Source: Macrostomum hystrix
Lineage: Eukaryota; Platyhelminthes; Macrostomidae
Assembly (NCBI GenBank): GCA_950097015.1
Contig: CATNEN010000038.1
Coordinates: forward strand, 12,890,001 to 12,954,000
Direction: 5' to 3'
Length of the DNA: 64,000 bases
Both the position numbers and the translations under genes were made by a program. How positions within the stretch are numbered: position 1 is the first letter of the stretch; each line of letters begins with the position of its first letter. A model generated the notes under the pieces. It was not told the origin of the DNA. It did not search any database and was given only the letters and a program-made list of their open reading frames with translations. Of the stretch, positions 42,901-51,399 are shown in pieces.

Positions 42901-42904
42901 CCAT
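36982..42904 (-). CDS. SLC13-family sodium/dicarboxylate (citrate) cotransporter, 9 exons
   Basis: Exons in order: 42904-42752, 42674-42525, 41569-41454, 40293-40017, 39004-38646, 38461-38065, 37976-37815, 37407-37270 and 37152-36982. All phases agree and give 640 residues (human NaDC1 has 592). Recognised landmarks: [36 protein letters not shown], the first substrate motif [42 protein letters not shown] near the end, and YPSWAN in the last exon. The family couples Na+ to uptake of succinate, citrate and related acids at the plasma membrane, by an elevator mechanism with two Ser-Asn-Thr type motifs. Here the second motif SNT/TSN site reads [11 protein letters not shown] linker after the fourth exon is longer and more polar than in vertebrates. 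Introns 2, 4 and 7 consist largely of minisatellite. Confidence 0.95.
37485..37808. repeat. 27-bp tandem repeat in SLC13 intron 7
   Basis: CAGATCCCACTCAGCCAATC plus CCCACTG, about 12 copies, period 27 (37501, 37528, 37555). In gene sense it begins within about 10 bases of the 5' splice site at 37814 and ends about 80 bases before the 3' site. Confidence 0.92.
39050..40016. repeat. 27-bp tandem repeat filling SLC13 intron 4
   Basis: CAGTCCCACACAGTCCACAC plus CCCAGTC, about 35 copies, period 27. In gene sense the unit begins GTGGGACTGG, identical to the actual 5' splice site of the intron (AAG|GTGGGACTGG at 40016), so the array starts on the exon border and repeats the donor. Its far end merges into two copies like the intron 7 unit, then the 3' splice site at 39005. 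On the minus strand exon 4 reads straight through the array, but intron length (1012) is not a multiple of three. Confidence 0.93.
40310..41450. other. SLC13 intron 3
   Basis: Degenerate GGGAATCTGGGGAT-type repeats at 40310-40640, then unique sequence. No gene seen. Confidence 0.4.
41670..42400. repeat. 23/24-bp tandem repeat in SLC13 intron 2
   Basis: Two related units alternate in blocks: GAGAGTGACAGATAGAGACG plus CACT (24 bp) on the right, and GAGAGTGATTGATAGGAAGC plus ACT (23 bp) on the left, with mixed units between. In gene sense the unit is pyrimidine-rich. About 30 copies. Confidence 0.92.
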
Positions 42905-42905
42905 T

Positions 42906-43740
42906 CGGATTAAGTTATCTGTTTTGAAAAGGCCGGTTTCGATGTCGATACACGTGTGCGACTAGCTGCGGATTCCGCGGGCCGTTTGCCTGTATATGTA
43001 AAGCGATATCAACTGAATAATTTATTCCTCTCCTCTAGGGCAGTGCACCGAAGGCCATAGTCGCTCACCTGCGATTGGCTCAGGGCAAGCAAAAGGTGAA
43101 GCACTCCTTAATGGGCAAGACATTGGCAGTTGGGCTGCCATTTCTGTAAGGAAAGGTATTCCTCAGGCTGGAAAAATCCCTAAGTTAATAAATTTACTCG
43201 CGCATCTATCTTCGACACGTTATCATCATGAGGCAGTCTCATTGTGCTTTTGGAATCGGCCATAAGAAGCGCAAATCGCAATCTGTGAAAAGCAGGGCAG
43301 GCTAAACGAATGCAAGCTGATATCAACCTAGACCATGTTGTTACATACTGCACTTGACACGAGAGCAGAGAGAGGGTCTCGTTTGTAGGGTTGCTGGCAA
43401 CAATTCTTTTCGATAAACTGCGCCATTAATGGCGAAAAGCAATGGCGGATCTAACTTAGCCGAGAATCATTTGTGAGCATTCCTAAACTCCTTCATGAGT
43501 GTAAATGGCGCACAGTTGCCTCATCTTGCAGAAAGAATGCGAACCAGCTACTTGAATTTGCACTTTATGCTGACCTGATTTTTTATTACCAGCTTTAACA
43601 GCCAATGTACATATTCGAAGCGTCAAAGTGCTCACAACACAGATAGTAACGCCCGTTGCGGGCCGTATGGCCACGATAAACAGCCTTTTTTATAGTCACG
43701 GTTACTGACGGTGAGCTTCAGACGGGCCCTGGAAATGGAC
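42906..43740. other. 5' flank of SLC13
   Basis: No gene seen; no clear TATA element. Confidence 0.3.
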
Positions 43741-43744
43741 CTGG

Positions 43745-43925
43745 TAGTGGGGATTGTAGAGCATAGTAGTGAACATTGTAGAGCGCTCACTACCAAGCCT
43801 TCTACAATGCTCACTACCAAGCCTTCTACTCGTACAATGCTCACTACAAAGCCTTCTACAATGCTCACTACTAAGTCCTCTACAATGCTCACTACTAAGT
43901 CCTCTACAATGCTCACTACCAAGTC
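43745..43925. repeat. 24-bp tandem repeat with an inverted start
   Basis: AAGCCTTCTACAATGCTCAC plus TACC repeats about 6 times from 43795. The first part (43752-43785) holds the unit in inverted orientation (GTAGTGAACATTGTAGAG), giving a potential hairpin with the first direct copy. Confidence 0.85.
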
Positions 43926-43929
43926 GCAA

Positions 43930-44335
43930 TCATTACATTATAGTGTTTTTACAAGCAGTGCTAATGAAGGTTAAAAGACTAGACAAAAAATAAATGGATT
44001 TTTTGGCTGGAGAGACCAAGTTCTATTAGAATCACATCTCATTGCTGCTACTGAAAAGTGAAATCAGCGAGTAGAAGCAAGCACGGTTGAATAACAAAAA
44101 CTGTATTTATTAACATGAAGTGCAAGCTAAACATAATAAACAACATTTTAAACGCATTCAAAGTTAAAGTTAGGATTAATTTTTAGGCAACAATGACAAT
44201 AGGTTTCCCGTTAAATCGATTCAGAACCCCTGCTTCTTTGTTTCAGTTATAACTTCGAGTTGCACTTATGGAGTTCAGACTTTAAGATCAATCTACGCTT
44301 TTATGAAGGATTTTAAGACTCTTAGCTGGATCTAT
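43930..44335. other. spacer
   Basis: No gene seen. Confidence 0.3.
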
Positions 44336-44337
44336 AG

Positions 44338-44885
44338 GACTCTGGGACTTACAGTTTGTATCCATGTGATTCTGGGTCTTCCAGTTTGTATCCATGGAAT
44401 TCTGGGACTTACAGTTTGTATCCATGGGATTCTGGGTCTTCCAGTTTGTATCCATGTGATTCTGGGTCTTCCAGTTTGTATCCATGTGATTCTGGGTCTT
44501 CCAGTTTGTATCCATGGAATTCTGGGTCTTCCAGTTTGTATCCATGGGATTCTGGGACTTCCAGTTTGTATCCATATGATTCTGGGTCTTCCAGTTTGTA
44601 TCCATGTGATTCTGGGTCTTCCAGTTTGTATCCATGTGATTCTGGGTCTTCCAGTTTGTATCCATGGAATTCTGGGTCTTCCAGTTTGTATCCATGGGAT
44701 TCTGGGACTTCCAGTTTGTATCCATATGATTCTGGGTCTTCCAGTTTGTATCCATGGGATTCTGGGACTTCCAGTTTGTATCCATGTGATTCTGGCTCCT
44801 CCAGTTTGTATCCATGGAATTCTGGGTCTTCCAGTTTGTATCCAAGGGATTCTGGGTCTTCCAGTTTGTATCCATGGGATGCTCT
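44338..44885. repeat. 30-bp tandem array, 18 copies, 3' of ERAL1
   Basis: TTCTGGGTCTTCCAGTTTGT plus ATCCATGTGA, period 30, with variable ATGTGA/ATGGAA/ATGGGA/ATATGA positions. The order of variants at 44460-44590 repeats at 44640-44770, a 180-bp higher-order step. It ends about 70 bases past the ERAL1 stop codon in gene direction. Confidence 0.93.
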
Positions 44886-44957
44886 AGTCGGCCTAGAGAA
44901 AGTGGTCTAGCGCTATCAAAATGCTTTGGGCCGGATAAACACGATTAATCAGTAAAA

Positions 44958-47900
44958 TTAATGTGCCACATCCGGCATGAGCTGGGCAAAGGATTCGGCC
45001 TGCTTCATCAGTTTGAGGTGTCCTCCAGGCACGGTGGCCCTCACAGCCGCCAATTTGAGCACAACACCAGTCTTGAAGATGTCCTGCAGCTCCTCCTTAG
45101 AGCGGACTGCGATCTCGTTGATATTCTCGCCGTTCTGGCCGATGACGCAGGTAAGGGCGCGAATCGACGGGCAGAGGATGCGCACGCTGATGAAGAGGCG
45201 ACCGTCCCTGGCGCGATCCAGATCCGCGAGTTCGAAGCCCAGCCGGTAGGGCACCTCTTTGGGCAGCAGGTCGAGGCAGCGGGCCCAGATGCACATGCGA
45301 ACCAGGTCTAGAGGCTCCATGTCCGACAGGCAGGAGCTGTGGAACAGCCAGGGCCGCGGCAGGGCGATGGAGAACAGGTAGTCACGGAGACCGTCCACTC
45401 CATGACCAGTGGCCGCTGACACCATGAACACCTCCTGGTGGGGTTTAAGGTAATAAATACAAAATTAATATGCTTTTTCAGGTCACCATGGGTCAGTAAT
45501 TGTTGGTCAGAGTCTGGGTCAAGGTAAGAAACTATGGGTCAGTATTTGTTGGTCAGATTCTGGGTCGAGGTAAGAAACTTTGGGCCAGAATTTATAGGTC
45601 AGATTTTGGGTCAAGGTAAGAAACCATGGGTCAGTATGTTTCTATTCCTGGTAGGGTCAAGGTTAAATAGCATGGCTAAAACTGAGGCACAGGTGAGGGA
45701 GTGACTCTGACTTATGACACAGTCAGAACTGTCAGTGCCAAGCTGAGAAATAAAAGCTCAGTTGCACAATTTGGCAGTTAGATGCCGTGGGTCAGGATTA
45801 GTCCTCAGCCGCACCTGGAATCCACGCCAGGTGGACTGTCCTTCAACCAGGCGGCTGATTTCACGCCAGCGGCGCCGCCTAGCCAGAGCCTCCTCCTTGC
45901 TGACCGCGCCAAGCAGCATCTGCTCGCGCAACCACAGAGCAAACGGGTCCAGCTCGGACAATGAAGGCGGCGGTTGCAGAGGCGTCAAGCTGCGCTCGCT
46001 GCCAGTGTTGTGACTATCCAGCAGGCAGGCTGGCAAAGAGTCCGTATCTGCGGGATTATGAATGAAGTCTTATCGGTTGGAAAAATCTGCTCAGGGCGCA
46101 GAGTTTTTATCTCAATTAATAAAATTAGATCATTGATTACACCTGCCCCTATCGGGCCAGATTTACCTGCCCCACCCAAACGAAAGCTGGTACCCATTAA
46201 ACAGCTGTGTGAACTGAAGCAATGCAGAGTTAAGTGTCTTGCTAAAGGACAAAAAGTGTTCCAGTGGAGTCGGGAATCGAACCCACAACCTACGCTCTAA
46301 CCACTAACCAACCCTTGTTTTTGTAACCCCGAAATATTCTTTTTTAACTGAGAAGTACGGGATCGGCTTAGCGTCTTTCCCTTAAATCCACCCTCAGAAG
46401 TCGGGAGGATGATAGGATTATCCAGAACTTAGGGTCTGCGGCTCTCTTAAGACTGCACAGCATCGCACCTTGCTCAGCCAGATCAGGCACGGCAGTCAGC
46501 AGCCGCCGCTCGTCCTCCTGGTCGGCTAGCAGTGCCGCGCGCCGATCGTCTTCTAGCAACATCGGCGTCGGTGCCGGAGGATTCGGGCCCCACATCAGCA
46601 CATCGGGCGGAGGTAACAGGTGGCGTTGAAGGCGCTCAACGGGCGGCACCAGGTACCGCTCCCAGCTGCGATCCCAACGGCCATGCCAGACACCACCGTC
46701 TGTGATGGCGTCGTCAGTAGCCTGCGATTTGGCCAATAAATTTTGTACCAAATCGTTGAAGAATAATTAGATTTAAAACCTGGATATGCCGAGTTCGAAT
46801 CTCATCTTATCCAACTCACCTCTGCTCGGCCCTCCAAAGCTTGTAGCTGCCTCACTTGCCGATCAATAACCTCAATGCGACCGGCGTACTTGTCAACGTG
46901 ACTGACGCGACCCGCAACCACCCCGTCAGTGAGGCTGCGTGCCATCTCCAGCAGGCGAACGCGGCTGCCGCGGAGCAGGTCAACCTTGTTCAGCACCAGC
47001 ACTGACGGCTTGTTGGCGAAATAATGCAGCGCCTTCAGCACCTCCGGGTCCAGGCGGCTGCGCGAAGGCCGATGAGACACGTCGGCCATGACTAGGATTA
47101 GGTCAGCCTGTGGAAAGGATTGTCAGGGACGGGTTAAGTATGGACAGTTCATTAAGAATGAGCTCACCAGGTTTATACCTGTCAAGACTCTGACCCCGCA
47201 CTTTGATCCACCCAGCCTCCTTAACAACAAGCGAGGCTTTAACACCTGAACGTGAGAGCCACCCTATGGACATCGGCGCAGCTGGTCACTGCTTCACCGA
47301 TGTCTCAGATGGCTCGCTATCTAAAGGCCGGAGCAGTCATCGTCTTCTTCCACAAGGGTGGAGCGCTCCTTCTGGAGAGCCTGCATCTTGGTGAGAACAA
47401 CTCTGTTTTCAGGCGGAGTTCTGCGCCATCAACGAGTGCGCGAAACATCTCATTAAGGCGAATAACAATAACAAGCAGACTTACATGTATTGTGACATTT
47501 AAGCCGCCATCAAGGCACTGAATGCAGTCAAATCATATAAAAATGGTGGTTTAGAATAGTTCGTTTAGAAGCATGCAAACTCTAGCGGTCATTAATAGGG
47601 TCAACCTGATCTGGACGCCCGGTCACAACAATATCATCGACAATGGGCTCGTGGATTGACTCGCCAAGGATCGTGATAATCTTGAAATAATCCTGAAAGC
47701 GGCCACCGGGAGATCATCCGAAGCTTTGAGAAGTGGCTCAAGCGCCAGCTTCCAGACGCTCTGGAACAGCTTTGACGACAACAGACAAGCCCGTTCCACT
47801 TTGCCCGAAATTAACCGCTCAGATTACCTGCTGATTTCTCTCAACAGAACTGACCTCACGGAGATTCGCATTGCCAGTACTGGTCACGGCTTGTTCCAGA

Positions 47901-48737
47901 GACACATTTCTCTCCTAAGCGGGCGCTTCCCCACCTGCCCCTTCTGCGGCATAGTTGAGGAAACCGCGACACATCACGTCACCTTCTGCCCGTTCTTTGA
48001 GAAATAGCGCAGATAACATCTTCGTCACCTTTAAGGAAAGGATCTCAACTTCATTCGACACAGCAGCCGGATGAAGATCGCCAACGCCGACCGAGCGAAC
48101 CTGCTGTTGCTGCTGGCGCGGGGTGGGCGCACCCACAAGGCTCAGCCTCTTCTCTTTTACATTGGGGTTGCGATAGGCGCCTCATGTCCTATTGATGACG
48201 TTCCGCCCCCCGTCAGTAAGTAGGTAGTTAAGAACAGACAAACCCCCAGAACACAGACGAACTCCAGCCCACCTGAAACACCGTCGAGTGCACGTCTCTC
48301 ATAATGAAATTCTCTAGATTGAATCTTCGTCTCCTCTGCTCGCTGAGCAGTCCGGGCAGATCCAGGAAGACCAGCTGGGCATTGCCCCGGGTGCTGATCA
48401 CCGCCTGCTTGGAGCGGGTGGTGTTGATTTTCTGCGACACAGCGCAGGACCTGTAGCAGGACAGCATGTTAACCAGCGAACTCTTGCCAACGCCTGTCGC
48501 GCCAAGGACGGCTACACGAAGAAGGCGAGAGTCCGGGGGCGAGTCCGGCTGCAGGTAAGCCAGCTTCTGCCACATGCTGCGCGCCTTCTCAGCCAGCTTG
48601 TCGGCTGGCGCCGCAGCCGGCAGAGCCACCGACGATGCGGAACTGCTGGCTGGGGCTCTGACGGTAATTAGCTGCGGCTGCAGCTGGAGTACCTGCAGAC
48701 GCAGACAGCGGCAGCCAAAGAGACTGCTAATGATGGC
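44958..48737 (-). CDS. ERAL1: mitochondrial Era-type GTPase, small-subunit rRNA chaperone, 5 exons
   Basis: Exons 48737-48273, 47107-46820, 46721-46469, 46047-45815 and 45434-44958 join in phase to about 571 residues (human ERAL1 437). G motifs: LGATGVGKSS (G1), LDLPGL (G3), LVLNKVDLL (G4), MVSAATGHGVD (G5). The last exon has the KH domain with the loop VIGQNGENI for binding 3' rRNA. The family binds the mitochondrial small-subunit rRNA during 28S assembly. Exons 3 and 4 add a Pro/Arg-rich stretch between G4 and G5 that the human protein largely lacks. The first exon follows a CAG acceptor with an in-frame TAG twelve bases upstream and no ATG, so the start codon comes from an unseen exon or a spliced leader. 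Its N-terminus (SSLFGCRCLRLQ) is basic, as in a mitochondrial presequence. Confidence 0.93.
45480..45650. repeat. 46-bp repeat in ERAL1 intron 4
   Basis: GGTAAGAAAC recurs at 45523, 45569 and 45615, period 46, with GGGTCAGTATTTGTTGGTCA between. About 3.5 copies in the 380-bp intron between the last two exons. Confidence 0.85.
46140..46316 (-). repeat. tRNA-derived SINE in ERAL1 intron 3
   Basis: In minus sense an A box (GGTTAGTGGTTAGAGCG region, 46309-46295) and a B box GGTTCGATTCC (46283-46273) are followed by GACTCCACTGGAACA and by GCAAGACACTTAACTCTGCA, then CACAGCTGTTTAATGGGTAC. That last segment is typical of a widespread SINE family of aquatic animals. Same orientation as ERAL1. Confidence 0.8.
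47160..48170 (+). mobile_element. 3' remnant of a non-LTR retrotransposon (RNase H and zinc finger), in ERAL1 intron 1
   Basis: Plus-strand frames, broken by shifts and stops, read CFTDVS, AGAVIVFFHKGGALLLES, FCAINECAKHLIKANNN, WTPGHNN (RNase H signature) and then FPTCPFCGIVEETATHHVTF, the Cys/His finger that ends I- or Jockey-type LINE polyproteins. It is antisense to ERAL1. The reverse transcriptase is absent, as in a 5'-truncated insertion. Confidence 0.82.
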
Positions 48738-48769
48738 CTGAAATGAAAACTATTCTGTCTCATCATCTG

Positions 48770-48915
48770 CAAGGATAATTCCTACATGAATGATCTGAGG
48801 AAAATACCTAAATAAGTAGTTGAGAGGATAATTCCGACCTGAGGATCGGGAAGGATAACTCCTACCTCATCATCCGAGAGGATAACTCCTACATGATCAT
48901 CTGAGAGGATAATTC
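48770..48915. repeat. degenerate repeat upstream of ERAL1 exon 1
   Basis: GAGGATAATTCCTAC-type units separated by ATCATCTGA words, about five copies with irregular 25-35 bp spacing. It lies just upstream of the first ERAL1 coding exon, in an intron or outron. Confidence 0.6.
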
Positions 48916-48919
48916 CTCT

Positions 48920-49315
48920 ATAAAAATGTATAATTTATTGCCTGCAAATAGTGCGTGTGCCCAACACATGGCTTTGCAAAGACCTGAAAGAAGAGATGAA
49001 AAACAAAGAAATACAAATAATTTACCGAAAATGGGCATCAATTAAACGCTGCCAAAATCAATAAAGAAATCAGCAGCAGTTTAAATATTCTTTACACAAC
49101 AGGGCAAATAAATTTTGTCGCCTACTTAATGAAGCTAATAAAATTTTGAGCCAGTAGTTGCTGTCTATTTAGCGAATCGAAAATGATTTATCGATGCAAA
49201 GTAACATAATTGACATTGTAATTCAGACAAGAAAGTACGCAAAACAATGCAAAACCTGACAGGGGATTTCATGAAATTATCGGTCTGGATTATATAGGAA
49301 TCCTGTTCTTAATAA
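48920..49315. other. spacer between MRPS2 and ERAL1
   Basis: AT-rich; no gene seen. It would hold the ERAL1 outron if trans-splicing applies. Confidence 0.3.
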
Positions 49316-49319
49316 CAAG

Positions 49320-49490
49320 TGATTCTTGATCTGGATTTCAGTGGTTCCTGATCTGGATTTCAGGGATTCCTGATCTGGATTTTTGGGGATCCTGATCTGG
49401 ATTTCAGGGATTTCTGATCTGGATTTCAGTGATTGCTGATCTGGATTTCAGTGATTCCTGATTAGGATTTCAGGGATTCCTGATCTAACA
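49320..49490. repeat. 22-bp tandem repeat
   Basis: GATTCCTGATCTGGATTTCA plus GG, about 7 degenerate copies at 21-23 bp spacing. Confidence 0.85.
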
Positions 49491-49904
49491 AGGATCCCAG
49501 TAAAAATAGTTTTTAGTTCTAGAATTCCTGGCCTTCAGTTAGTGAAGTGCGTTAGGAGCAGTTACAATTGAAAACATGTGCCTATTCCCAGTGTCCCGAT
49601 ACTAAATCTCAGTTTCTGTTGTCAGATTTTGCCTGTGGGCGGTTTCGGCGTTCCGGTCGGCGAGCCTGGACGTTTCACTGCACCCAGACGATTTCGGTCT
49701 GGTTGCTGCTGCTGCTGCTGCAGCTTGGCTTGACGCTGATGCTGCTGCGGCTGACCCTGCCAACGCTCTAACCGCTGTGCAACACCTCCTGTGCCGCTGC
49801 CCTCCGATTTAATTGCTCGCGTCTGGGCTCGACGGAACGAGTCACGCGGGTCGTCTTTGGCGATGAGCCTGCTGCCGACACAAAAAGTGCTAAATTTTAA
49901 CACT

Positions 49905-51358
49905 CTACTTGCTCTCAGACCGCTCTGAATCCAGTTTTCCCAGCAAATAATAATTAACCACGAACCCATCGTCGCCATAGTCATCCGAGACACTGTCTGG
50001 CAGTTGCCGACTTGTTGATGCTGCTGACTCCTCCAGCTGCGTCCCGGTTGACCACTGGGCAAAGGCGGCCTTGCCGCGTCTGATAGCCTCGCCAAACAAT
50101 ACCAGGTATAGCTGCAGCGCCTGTGGCGAATCGTCATTGCCGGGCACGGGGTAGGTTACTAGGCGGGGATCGGCGTTCGAGTCGCAGATTCCCACTGTGG
50201 GGACCATCACCTGCAAGTCAAGTTTGTTCCTCAGTGTTTTCAATGAGATAGTGTGTGAGTGGCAGACTATGGCAGACTAGAGTGGCAGCTGGGGTGACAG
50301 TGGCAGACAATCAGTTGGGGTTAGATGCAGCAGTTAGATTAGAACAGGTCATGTGACAGCAGTTAGAAGCCAACCTTGGCGCAGGCTGCGATTGCCGGAT
50401 GAGGCAGCATGACCGGGCTCATGCAGGACAGGAAAATGGCCAGGTCGGGCAGGCGGGTGGCGGTATTGAAGTAATTTGTGGCGTCAGTCAGGGACTGATC
50501 AACCCAGGGTCGCGTGTAGGAGAACTCGCCCATCTCCGCGACGCGCCGCTCAATCAGAGGCGACAAGGCCGGCCAGCCCTGCGGCAAGGCAAAATGGATT
50601 GTTATTCACCGTGTGCTTTGCGATCTCACTACGCTGATTTCTATATATTCAGTCGAACAATACCGGCTACTTTTTCATTAAGCACGCCTTACCTGCCAGA
50701 CAAACAACACGATGCCGCCCCGAGCCGCCACGTGGGCAGTGAAGTTCAGCGCCCTACGCAACAGCGGCGCCGTCTGTTCCAAATCGATTATGTCCACATC
50801 GCAGCGACAGCCAAACAGGCTTGGCGTCATCCACTCACTGCGGCAGCCGAACTTGTGTCCCAGGTGAACCCTGTGCTCCATTAGCTGGTGCTTGTTCACT
50901 AGCCTGTTTACCTGTGGAGTGAGGTAATCTTAGACTACAGACTTTTCTCCTGCTCTTTGACAAAGTTCTTGCCCCTATGTCCCTCACCCCCTCTTTTCTC
51001 TATCATTTATCATTTTACCTAATGGCTCATTATTATTTGCCCTCATTCTCCTCTCCTCGAATCCAATGTCTCTTTCTCCTCATATCCCATGGCTTTTTTA
51101 CTTCACCCATTCTCCTTTCCTCATATTTAATTGGCCTTTCTGCTTTTTCAAACTCCTCCTTTTTTACCCGCGCACCTGAAAATAGTCGTCGATACGCAGG
51201 CTCTGGTCCATTGTGACACCTTTGTTTGGCTGCCAGGTAAGCAGGGATAAGTCAGCAGCGCTTGCGACAGCCTCCCTCGCGCTGGCTGCAGTGCAGAGCC
51301 CAACACTGGCTGGCGCGCGCAGCATCAGACAGCGGCGAAGGCACCAATTGAAGGCCAT
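49905..51358 (-). CDS. MRPS2: mitochondrial small ribosomal subunit protein uS2m, 4 exons
   Basis: Exons 51358-51176, 50911-50693, 50578-50375 and 50210-49905 join in phase to 303 residues (human MRPS2 296). The N-terminus, [14 protein letters not shown], is a good mitochondrial presequence. The S2 fold shows [68 protein letters not shown] and [10 protein letters not shown], all strongly conserved. The protein sits at the head/body junction of the 28S subunit. ATG 51358 was chosen because a CAG acceptor (51370) stands 11 bases upstream and the residues following are presequence-like; a second in-frame ATG at 51388 lies beyond that acceptor. Exon 3 uses a GTTGGC donor. The C-terminus after residue 265 is acidic and not conserved. 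Confidence 0.94.
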
Positions 51359-51399
51359 AGACTGGCTGGCTGCAAGTATAATTTTCATACATTTACCTG

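Noticed and set aside
47726-48007. separate zinc-finger gene
   Set aside because: The Cys/His finger follows RNase H remnants in the same orientation, so it is the end of the LINE remnant.
49622-50137. 171-codon minus frame with a Gln-rich end
   Set aside because: Shadow of MRPS2 exon 4 in another frame continuing into the 3' flank; the conserved uS2m residues are in the chosen frame.
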